A stretch of 9,614 nt of DNA from Gemmatimonadota bacterium (GTDB lineage: Bacteria > Gemmatimonadota > Gemmatimonadetes > Longimicrobiales > UBA6960): NCBI GenBank assembly GCA_002712565.1, contig PAUA01000042.1, positions 1-9,614 on the forward strand, in the 5' to 3' direction. How positions within the stretch are numbered: position 1 is the first letter of the stretch; each line of letters starts with the position of its first letter. The notes under the pieces were generated by a model. The model had not been told where the DNA came from and did not search any database. It saw nothing but the letters and a program-made list of their open reading frames with translations. A program made the translations under genes and the position numbers. Below, in pieces: positions 1 to 5,760 of this stretch.

Positions 1-2
1 CC

Positions 3-92
3 GACGATGCGGTTACCGACGATGCGACTGCCGACGATGCGGTTACCGACGATGCGACTGCCGACGATGCGGTTACCGACGATGCGACTGCC
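3..92 (+). repeat. Three perfect 30-bp tandem repeats (six 15-bp half units)
   Basis: Two alternating 15-bp units, gacgatgcggttacc and gacgatgcgactgcc, give three identical 30-bp copies at 3-32, 33-62 and 63-92, followed by a degenerate unit beginning gacgaggcc. The unit length is a multiple of three, so copy-number change keeps the reading frame and only lengthens or shortens the DDAVT/DDATA linker. Perfect identity, including third codon positions, indicates recent expansion or gene conversion. The window opens inside the array, so the true copy number cannot be seen. Confidence 0.95.
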
Positions 93-467
93 GACGAGGC
101 CGAGGAGGACACTGGGCCGAAGCTTTCGTCGTCGGCGATGCGGCCTCCGTCGAGAGTCACTGTGGGCAAGCGGACGGGACTACACCTTTCTTGGTTCGTA
201 TACCGTGGCCCCGAATCGGTTGATTTGGAAGATGCCAACGTGACCTTCCGTCCCCTCCAGGTGAAGGTGTGGGAGGATACTCGGACCGCGATGAACTCTC
301 CGTGGGCACCGCTTTGGTCCTCGCCCGACGTGCCAGAGGACGGCATGTATGAGGTTCGGGTCACCTTCGACCAACCGGGGACCTACGTGCTGCGAGGGCG
401 TGCGGACGACGGTGCTTTGTACCATGACCAGGACGTGACCGTCCACGTGACTACGCTGCTTCCCTGA
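3..467 (+). CDS. C-terminal part of a secreted-type protein with acidic repeat linker and PKD/Ig-like end (5' truncated)
   Basis: The frame is open from the window edge to the TGA at 465-467, so 154 residues are visible and the start lies outside. It begins with an Asp/Ala/Thr-rich stretch made of three copies of DDAVTDDATA, then an acidic connector (DEAEEDTGPK), then about 110 residues ending in a beta-sandwich-like stretch (YEVRVTFDQPGTYVLRGRAD, later DQDVTVHV). The pattern 'F..PGtYvLR..A.Dg....dvtV.V' resembles PKD/Ig-like domains at the C-termini of secreted bacterial proteins; that is family resemblance only. The acidic repeat looks like a flexible spacer between domains. An alternative frame through the repeat (MRLPT units, stop at 241-243) is also open but has no domain-like continuation, so I chose this one. 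The MBL lipoprotein starts 64 bp downstream on the same strand. Function of the whole protein is unknown. Confidence 0.7.
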   Translation, partial: DDAVTDDATADDAVTDDATADDAVTDDATADEAEEDTGPKLSSSAMRPPSRVTVGKRTGLHLSWFVYRGPESVDLEDANVTFRPLQVKVWEDTRTAMNSPWAPLWSSPDVPEDGMYEVRVTFDQPGTYVLRGRADDGALYHDQDVTVHVTTLLP

Positions 468-531
468 GGGGGCTTCTCTACTGGGACTTTCCTGACGGAC
501 CGATCGAGTGTTCACAAGCGGAGCGTGACCG

Positions 532-1281
532 ATGCTGAAGGTCGTGCGTAATCCCATGTCGGGCACCGCATTCCTCGCGGTACTCGCGCTGATTGGTTCG
601 GTCGGCTCCTGTGTTGGGGGGGGCGCTGACGTCGAAATCACGCCCTTCGTCGGATCCGGGGTGCAGATCGAATCAGGCGGCACGGTCATCCACGTCGATC
701 CTAGAGGCGACTACACGAACGCCAAGCCCGCGGACCTGATCCTGATCACGGATACCCCGGTCGACCACCTCGATCCGGACTTGATCCAGCAACTCCGCAA
801 GCCGGGGGCACCGGTTGTGCTTCCGTCTACTCCGGACGACGCGAGAGACGCGGGGTCGCGCGAGCGGTTACTCCGGGTTCCCGACGGTCTGGTGATGAAC
901 AACGGCGATGCCCTGACGCTCGCCGGTGTCCCCGTGGAGGCCGTCGCGATGTACGACATCATTCCGGGGAATCCTTTCCATGCCAAGGGTGAGGGGAACG
1001 GATACGTGATCACGTTGGGAGGCAAGCGCATCTACTTGTCCGGCGTCACCGAATGTACTCCCGAGATGCGAAGCCTCGAAGACATCGATATTGCGTTTGT
1101 GCCGATGAACCTCCCGAACGGCAGGATGGTGCCTTTGGTCGCCGCGGAGTGCGTAAAGATGATCCGGCCAGCCGTGGTGTATCCCTATCACTATCGGGAG
1201 CTGCCGATCGACGAATTCGTAGAGGCTCTAAGCGGTGAGCCGGATATCGAGGTCCGCGTGTATGACTGGTACCCTTCCTAA
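532..1281 (+). CDS. Metallo-beta-lactamase-fold (UlaG-like) lipoprotein with altered metal site
   Basis: The 249-residue protein has an N-terminal hydrophobic segment (about residues 11-24) followed by VGSC, a plausible lipobox with Cys27, so export and lipid anchoring are likely. The fold is recognisable from VIHVDPRGD (53-60), ADLILIT (67-73), DH at 78-79, FHAKGEGNGYVI (149-160), YLSG.TE.TPEM (168-179), AFVPMNLP (188-195) and VVYPYHYR (215-222), the usual order in UlaG-like MBL hydrolases. Several ligands differ from the consensus: HxHxDH reads DTPVDH at 74-79, and the Asp of SGDTE is Val172. Some related families also have Asp at the first position, but Pro76 and Val172 are not metal ligands, so classical two-zinc hydrolysis is doubtful. 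H150 and H220 remain. The start at 532 is supported by GGAG at 520-523; Met9 is an alternative start. Substrate unknown. Confidence 0.85.
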   Translation: MLKVVRNPMSGTAFLAVLALIGSVGSCVGGGADVEITPFVGSGVQIESGGTVIHVDPRGDYTNAKPADLILITDTPVDHLDPDLIQQLRKPGAPVVLPSTPDDARDAGSRERLLRVPDGLVMNNGDALTLAGVPVEAVAMYDIIPGNPFHAKGEGNGYVITLGGKRIYLSGVTECTPEMRSLEDIDIAFVPMNLPNGRMVPLVAAECVKMIRPAVVYPYHYRELPIDEFVEALSGEPDIEVRVYDWYPS

Positions 1282-1347
1282 GAGACGACTTCCTTGCCGT
1301 CGGGTGCGGGGGGCCCTCTTTCTTACTCGTGGGTGGAAGAGGAGTCC

Positions 1348-1412
1348 ACGGTCCCGCTCCGGCCAGCTCTTCGCTCTACGGCTTCGCCGCAGACTGCCCT
1401 GCGCGGGACCGT
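1348..1412. repeat. 10-bp inverted repeat in the convergent intergenic region
   Basis: The arm acggtcccgc (1348-1357) is matched exactly by gcgggaccgt (1403-1412), with 45 nt between. The loop holds a smaller hairpin, cggc-ttc-gccg, near 1379-1389. The element lies in the 137-bp gap between the stop of the MBL lipoprotein and the stop of the glutamine amidotransferase. A bidirectional terminator or mRNA 3'-end structure is a possible role, but there is no clear U-tract, so it is not a standard intrinsic terminator. Nothing else is visible in the gap. Confidence 0.5.
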
Positions 1413-1418
1413 CGATTC

Positions 1419-2180
1419 CTATCCCTTCCGCACGCAAGAAAAGGAGTCGCCACTCCCGCCCAGGGCAACTGTCACGAACCTCCGCAGGATCGCCTCGGTT
1501 TCGGGCGTATCAGGAGTCGCGTCCGCGAGATCTTCGAGCGTAGCGTGCCCGGTGAGCGTCAGATAGTCCGGGTATTGTGCGATTCGCTTGAGGAGGTCGT
1601 CTCGGCCCAGTTCGGGGTGGAACTGTGTGGCGTAGATGGGCCTGTCATCGAAGCGGAACGCTTCATTATCAATGCCGGCGCTAGACGCCAGAAGCGTGGC
1701 TCCTTTGGGGAGTTTGGTTACGATGTCCTCATGGCCGATCTGGACCTGGAAGCGGTCGCCAAGGGGGCCGAAGACCGGGTCGTCCTTGCCTTTGGGCGTC
1801 AACTCCAGCCAATACGTCCCGACCTCGGCTCGGTTCCGGTCCGTGACCACCTCACCGCCCATGGCTCTGGCCATGGCCTGAAATCCCCAGCAAGAAGCGA
1901 ACGTCGGCTTGGACGTTTCGTATAGCTGACGCATGGTTTCGAGCGCCGCGGGAAGCCAGGGGCCGCCTTTGGCGACCGAGTAGTCACCGCTACCACCTAG
2001 GAGGACGACATCGGCGTTGGCCAATTCCCTTTCCGAGGGCACCCCACCCAGGAGGTCGAAGACGCGAATCCGATCTCGATCACAGCGGAAGGAACGGGAA
2101 AAGCACTCAATTTCGTGCTCCCTCATGGGGTCGTCGGCATTACGCACCTGCAGGAGCAGGAAGCTGGGCTGGCGGGTCAT
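1419..2180 (-). CDS. Type 1 glutamine amidotransferase (GMP-synthase-like GATase1 domain protein)
   Basis: This 253-residue stand-alone class I glutamine amidotransferase carries the whole catalytic triad: nucleophile Cys97 in ASCWGFQAMA, and His188 and Glu190 in ATQFHPE. The N-terminus (FLLLQVRNADDPMREHEIE) and LLGGSGDYSV (60-69) match GuaA-like stand-alone GATases, which release ammonia from glutamine or act on gamma-glutamyl bonds. No synthetase domain is attached and no partner is evident nearby, so the acceptor is unknown. The ATG at 2180 is the only reasonable start (CTG is the only earlier candidate in frame), and no clear Shine-Dalgarno precedes it. It begins 38 nt after the cytochrome c stop and may be the last gene of that transcript. 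About 40 residues follow the HPE region, including a Ser/Gly-rich tail. Confidence 0.88.
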   Translation of the reverse strand: MTRQPSFLLLQVRNADDPMREHEIECFSRSFRCDRDRIRVFDLLGGVPSERELANADVVLLGGSGDYSVAKGGPWLPAALETMRQLYETSKPTFASCWGFQAMARAMGGEVVTDRNRAEVGTYWLELTPKGKDDPVFGPLGDRFQVQIGHEDIVTKLPKGATLLASSAGIDNEAFRFDDRPIYATQFHPELGRDDLLKRIAQYPDYLTLTGHATLEDLADATPDTPETEAILRRFVTVALGGSGDSFSCVRKG

Positions 2181-2218
2181 AGAGAGAGTGGAATTGGAGC
2201 TATCAACGTGAGGTAGCT

Positions 2219-2869
2219 TCAGCGAACCTCGGGCCCGCCGACACGATCGTCGGGTACGAAGCGGTCCCGGGCGGGCATGGTCACCGCCGGCAAGGTCTCG
2301 GCATTCATGATCGCATCCTCCGGAATGATCTCATTGAGAAAGAGGATGTACGCGGCGACCGCGTAGACTTCGTCGGGTGTGAGCGACCCGGGGGCCGTCA
2401 TCGGCATGGCGCGGGTCACATAGTCGAATATGGTCGTGGCATACGGCCAGTAGTTCCCGATCGTCCTGCGGATGCCGCGCCTTTCACCGAACGGAAATCC
2501 TTCACTGGGTTCGCGGCCCACGAGTCGGTCATTCGGACCCTCCTGCCCGGTGGGCCCGTGGCATCCCACGCACTTAGTGTCGTAGACCACCTTGCCCTCT
2601 GCAACGGAGCCGCTCCCCGGAGGAGCGCCCGCTCCGTCCGGGCCGAAGTCGATGTCCAGGGCCTCGATCTGGGCTGGCGTGGCGTCATGGCCAATGGCGA
2701 AAGTACTCGGCCATTCGGCCGAGCCGGACGTCACAGCGCCGCTCTCACCGTCCGGGGTGTTCGGCCCGCATCCATAGAACACGAGCGTGGCGGACGCCAG
2801 CAGGCCGAAAGGGACGAACCGTATCCGAGCGAACCTCTTGGGTGCGGGCCCCTGCGCAAGCCGACTCAC
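2219..2869 (-). CDS. Monoheme c-type cytochrome lipoprotein, SoxD/SorB-like electron acceptor of SoxC
   Basis: The start is GTG at 2869-2867, giving 216 residues. This GTG overlaps the soxC stop as GTGA, and a GGGAG at 2877-2881 lies 7 nt upstream. Longer in-frame extension would run inside soxC and is not credible. Residues 12-33 form a basic-hydrophobic signal ending FYGC, so Cys34 probably carries a lipid anchor. The heme motif is CVGCH (100-104); the distal ligand is Met155 or Met157 in RAMPMTAPGSLTPDEVYAVA, a pattern typical of cytochromes partnered with sulfite/sulfane dehydrogenases. Only one CXXCH is present, whereas Paracoccus-type SoxD has two hemes and is longer. Role: takes electrons from the molybdenum subunit and passes them to the respiratory chain. 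The coupling to soxC is seen; the partnership is inferred. Confidence 0.9.
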   Translation of the reverse strand: MSRLAQGPAPKRFARIRFVPFGLLASATLVFYGCGPNTPDGESGAVTSGSAEWPSTFAIGHDATPAQIEALDIDFGPDGAGAPPGSGSVAEGKVVYDTKCVGCHGPTGQEGPNDRLVGREPSEGFPFGERRGIRRTIGNYWPYATTIFDYVTRAMPMTAPGSLTPDEVYAVAAYILFLNEIIPEDAIMNAETLPAVTMPARDRFVPDDRVGGPEVR

Positions 2870-4119
2870 GCGCCCTCTCCCTGAGCGAAGTACACGCCAC
2901 CGTCCACCTCCACTCTCCATGGCCGGATGCTGTTGTAATGATAGGAAGTGCCCGCGCCGCGCGCCGCCATCTGTGTTTCCAGATCGGGCTGCACGTAGCC
3001 GGTCTCGTCGATCGCGCGGCTCATGAGCACGGCCACGCCGCCGTCCCAGTTCCAGATGTGCCGGAAGCGCGTGGCACACTTCGAGAGAACGGGTTCCTGG
3101 AGTTGAGCCGACGCCCAGGTATCGCCCCCGTCCGTGCTCACCTCCACCCGGGTGATGCGGCCCCGCCCGCTCCACGCGAGTCCTGTAATCTCCCACCAAC
3201 CGCGTTCCGGAAGCACGTTGGGGAAGGCCGGGAACGTGATGATCGACTTGGCGTCCATCACGAAGCTGAACTGCCGCGCGGTGCCGTCGGCTAGCGGGTC
3301 AGTGTACTTGGAGGTTTCCTCGCGTGTCATGGAGGGCCGGTCGGAAACTTCGAGGCGGCGGAGCCATTTGACTTGAGCGTTGCCCTCCCAGCCGGGCAGG
3401 AGCAATCGGGCGGGATAACCCTGTGCGGGACGGATCGCCTCGCCATTCTGACCATACGCGATCATGGCATCGTCTAAGGCCTTCTCGAGCGGAACGCTGC
3501 GGGCCATAACAGCCGCGTCTCCACCTTCGGCGAGCAGCCAGCTCGCGCCCCGGCCGACCCCGACCTCCCTCAAGAGGGTCGACAACAACACGCCGGTCCA
3601 CTCGCTGGTGCTCAACAGCCCGTCGATCTGGCTCGGGGAACGTTCAGGAGCGGCGTTGGGGTTGTACGCAGCGCCTCCGTTACCGGAGCACTCCACGAAA
3701 CAAAGCCGAGATTCGGCGGGAAAACGCTTCAGATCGTCGAGCGTGAACCTCATCGGGCGGTCCACCATTCCATGGATCAAGAGTTCGTACCCGTCCGGGT
3801 CGATGGCCGGGACTCCAGCATGGTGCCGCTCGAAGTGGAGATCCGCCGGAGTGATGATGCCTTGGAGTTGCTCGATTGGGGTCCTGGAGGATGCTGTTAC
3901 CGCGGGTCTGCCCATGACGCGCTGGGGCTGCTCTGCGGGAGCCCGTTGGCCCAGAACGCTGGTCGGCGCCCCGAGCACCTTGGTGGGATCCGCCTGTGCG
4001 GTCTGCAGGCGGGCTGCTCCCTCTTCCACACCGAGTGCGTCGGCCCGGGTCTTGAGAAGACCTCCGGCGATCAGCCCGCCGGTGGCTCCCAACATGGTGC
4101 GTCTCGAGATGTTGCCCAT
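2866..4119 (-). CDS. soxC: SoxC-type molybdopterin sulfite/sulfane dehydrogenase, Tat-exported
   Basis: The 417-residue protein belongs to the sulfite-oxidase fold molybdoenzymes. A twin-arginine signal (SRRTML at residues 5-10, then a Gly/Ala-rich hydrophobic stretch) directs folded export. The SoxC signature is clear: PIEQLQGIITPADLHFERHH (81-100), then GYELLIHGMVDRP, then FVECSGNGG with Cys144, the expected molybdenum ligand. A second domain with WSGRGRITRVEVSTDGG is the Mo-cofactor oxidoreductase dimerisation domain. Known members oxidise the sulfane sulfur of SoxY-bound intermediates (with SoxD) or sulfite; which applies here cannot be told from sequence, and no soxXYZAB genes are in the window. 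Start ATG 4119 has GAGGA at 4128-4132, 8 nt upstream. The cytochrome follows with a GTGA overlap, implying coupled synthesis. Confidence 0.93.
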   Translation of the reverse strand: MGNISRRTMLGATGGLIAGGLLKTRADALGVEEGAARLQTAQADPTKVLGAPTSVLGQRAPAEQPQRVMGRPAVTASSRTPIEQLQGIITPADLHFERHHAGVPAIDPDGYELLIHGMVDRPMRFTLDDLKRFPAESRLCFVECSGNGGAAYNPNAAPERSPSQIDGLLSTSEWTGVLLSTLLREVGVGRGASWLLAEGGDAAVMARSVPLEKALDDAMIAYGQNGEAIRPAQGYPARLLLPGWEGNAQVKWLRRLEVSDRPSMTREETSKYTDPLADGTARQFSFVMDAKSIITFPAFPNVLPERGWWEITGLAWSGRGRITRVEVSTDGGDTWASAQLQEPVLSKCATRFRHIWNWDGGVAVLMSRAIDETGYVQPDLETQMAARGAGTSYHYNSIRPWRVEVDGGVYFAQGEGA

Positions 4120-4210
4120 CGGTCGATTCCTCGTTCCCGGCAGCTGGTTTCTGACCCGGCATAATTTCCGTCCGGAGCCATGTCATCCGCAAGCCGGTCC
4201 GAGTTCGCTA

Positions 4211-4774
4211 TCAGAAGGACCAGTTCACGATCGGCAGGAACTGCAGGCTCTCCTTCCCGCTGATGATGTTGATCAGCCCGATCTGGATTCCCTCCATGTT
4301 CGTGGCCCAGTTCACAATACCGAGCTGGAGGCCGCTGATGTCGCGGGCCCGATTGAAAATGCCGATTTGAACGGCCTCCCCGTTGTTGATTTCGTTGTAG
4401 AGTGCGCCGGTTTGCAGGCCGTTGAACTCGCCCTTGACGATGCCCACTACGCTACTTTGCCAACCCACGAAGTCACCCTCGGTGAGGCCGACGATTCCCA
4501 TCTGGAGTCCTTTGGAAACACCCTCGGTGGTCTGGTTGATGAGGCCAAGGTCCAGGCCCTGAACGGAGGCATTCTTGTTGTAGATGCCTAGGCGCAGAAT
4601 CCGGATCGCCGAGTCCGCGTCCCGGAGTTGGACCCCAGGGGCGAGAGACAACTCGAAGCTCTTCGGTTCGATCGCCGTGTCCTGAGGCGTCTCCTCCTGG
4701 GCGACCAGGCTCGCCGGTAGGGTGGTTGCCGTCCAGCCCAGCCCCAATGCGAAGAGTAGTAGAGAAATCTTCAA
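4211..4774 (-). CDS. Secreted GLQLG-repeat protein (LA_2272-type surface repeat family)
   Basis: This 187-residue protein has a signal peptide (hydrophobic residues 4-22, cleavage likely after LVA at 23-25) and, from about residue 58 to the end, some nine degenerate units of 13-16 residues with core G-[LIV]-[QD]-[LIMT]-G-x-[LIV]-N. Examples are VQGLDLGLIN, ISGLQLGIVN and MEGIQIGLIN. This matches the Leptospira LA_2272-like surface repeat family, probably a repetitive beta structure; molecular function is not known. The protein ends in NWSF, with a terminal Phe as in many outer-membrane-associated beta proteins. The start is TTG, since no ATG/GTG fits before the signal peptide and AAGGAGG lies just upstream. 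Its TTG shares bases with the TGA of the broken deacetylase gene. soxC begins 91 nt downstream. Confidence 0.82.
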   Translation of the reverse strand: MKISLLLFALGLGWTATTLPASLVAQEETPQDTAIEPKSFELSLAPGVQLRDADSAIRILRLGIYNKNASVQGLDLGLINQTTEGVSKGLQMGIVGLTEGDFVGWQSSVVGIVKGEFNGLQTGALYNEINNGEAVQIGIFNRARDISGLQLGIVNWATNMEGIQIGLINIISGKESLQFLPIVNWSF

Positions 4775-5471
4775 CGTTCCTCCTTGTGATCGAGGTCGAG
4801 TTGATGCTCACGCCCGCCGTTCACGGTGCTGAATACGCGATAGAACGGCCGGGACCCCCCAAAGCGCTTCGTGGAATTCGGGCGGGAGATCTTTGAGTTT
4901 CTCATATGCTGACACCTGCGATGCGTGATAGGATATCGCCCTCCACACCTGCGGCCACCACTTCCGGGTGTCGATCCGAGTGGTGATCGCCCACTCCGGC
5001 TCCGACCAGCAAAAGTAATACAACTGCGAGATTGCGTGGGGCGCACCGTGGTCCGGCAGATACGTCGGGTCCGCCGCCGCGACCGTGGCTGTCGTGGTGA
5101 ACTGGCAGATCGCGACGTGATCGGCGTGGCCGTAGGCGCCAACCTGATCGAACGTGAACACGACCTGAGGGCGCACGCGACGCAGATGCCGGACGATCTT
5201 GCCGATGGCTTCGTTCGGATCCGCCTGACCCAGGTCTCCGTCCATGGTAGTCGAGAAAGCTGACCTCCTCGACTCCGAGCACGGTAGCCGTGTCTAGGAG
5301 CTCCTGTTCCCGGATTCGGCCCATGGCTTCAGGACCCGGATTCGCGGTGCCGTCATGTTAGCGGCCGCGCTCTCCTCGCGTCGCGGTTACGACGTAGATC
5401 TGGACTCCCTCCGAACCGTACTTGGCCAGGGAGCCTCCCGCCCCCAGTGATTCGTCGTCCGGGTGGGCCAC
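4771..5471 (-). pseudogene. PIG-L (LmbE-like) family deacetylase, disrupted by a nonsense codon and two frameshifts
   Basis: Pieces of one PIG-L deacetylase are spread over two frames. From 5471: VAHPDDESLGAGGSLAKYG ... TRGERGR, holding the AHPDDE zinc motif; then an in-frame TAA at 5360-5358; then, in the same frame, HDGTANPGPEAMGRIREQE to FLDY. One extra base at 5246-5247 shifts to MDGDLGQADPNEAIG, which continues through YGHADHVAI (third zinc His region) to HEALWG. A second extra base in the C6 tract at 4855-4860 shifts to SRPFYRVFSTVNGGRE, the usual family C-terminus, ending at TGA 4773-4771. Removing the two bases and reading TAA as a sense codon restores about 233 residues, close to family size. 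No convincing start precedes AHPDDE; a GTG at 5485-5483 would fit only with another one-base change. Intact members remove acetyl groups from GlcNAc-type substrates. True decay and assembly error cannot be separated here. Confidence 0.85.
4779..4784 (-). promoter_or_regulatory. Consensus ribosome binding site AGGAGG deciding the TTG start
   Basis: On the minus strand AGGAGG is followed by aacg and then TTG at 4774-4772, a short 4-nt spacing. The same bases encode the last residues (KEER) of the ancestral deacetylase frame. It supports TTG as the real start and suggests the repeat protein was translated by coupling to the upstream gene. Confidence 0.75.
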
Positions 5472-5760
5472 GACGCGCGAGTCACCTACTGGGCGGTTGC
5501 CTTCGTCTCGCCGGATGCTGGATGGGCCGTAGGTCCCGGTGGAAGGATCACTCGCCTTGCCTTCATCGACCAGTAATCCTTCATGGACGAGCCGCGAGGA
5601 ACGAGTTATATGGATGGGTCAACGAGCCATTTGGACTCAGTAACTTGGACTGAGTAGCAAGAACTTGTAACATGGAACTTCCGAGCCTGTTTTCGGGATT
5701 AAGGACGTCACGCTTCGGCGGGTGCTCACGCTGCTACCCGCCCCACTGGAGAATGCGACA
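5472..5760. other. Divergent intergenic region between the broken deacetylase and msrP
   Basis: No intact gene is visible in these 289 bp. On the minus strand the frame of AHPDDE stays open back to about 5616 but has no start codon and no family-like sequence; it may hold eroded deacetylase 5' sequence. On the plus strand, TTGGAC (5645-5650), a 17-nt spacer and TAACAT (5668-5673) make a weak sigma-70-like promoter candidate for msrP, which would leave a leader of about 80 nt. The match is poor (3/6 and 4/6), so this is a suggestion only. Confidence 0.4.
5631..5655. repeat. Direct repeat TTGGACT with overlapping ACTCAG/CTGAGT inverted repeat upstream of msrP
   Basis: TTGGACT occurs at 5631-5637 and 5645-5651, 14 bp apart. 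ACTCAG (5635-5640) pairs with CTGAGT (5650-5655) around a 9-bp spacer. Both overlap the candidate -35 element of msrP. The layout would suit a regulator binding site, but the arms are short and chance cannot be excluded. Confidence 0.3.

Noticed and set aside
3..92. CRISPR array
   Set aside because: The repeats are directly adjacent with no unique spacers and are in frame within a coding region.
7..243. Open frame of MRLPT repeats through the tandem array
   Set aside because: It is the same repeat in another frame; it loses any pattern after the array and stops at 243, while the frame beginning at 3 continues into a domain-like C-terminus.
180..689. Minus-strand ORF of 169 codons across the first gene and the MBL start
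   Set aside because: No motif, spans an intergenic gap and two supported plus-strand genes, so it is a shadow frame.
2870..3199. N-terminal extension of the cytochrome c frame into soxC
   Set aside because: The added sequence is soxC read in another frame; the GTG at 2869 has a Shine-Dalgarno and leads straight into a lipoprotein signal.
3464..4591. Long plus-strand ORF (375 codons) antisense to soxC and the repeat protein
   Set aside because: It is the mirror of two clear minus-strand genes in GC-rich DNA, with no recognisable motif.
4902..5324. Treating the deacetylase pieces as separate small genes
   Set aside because: The pieces match consecutive parts of one PIG-L protein and join by single-base corrections.
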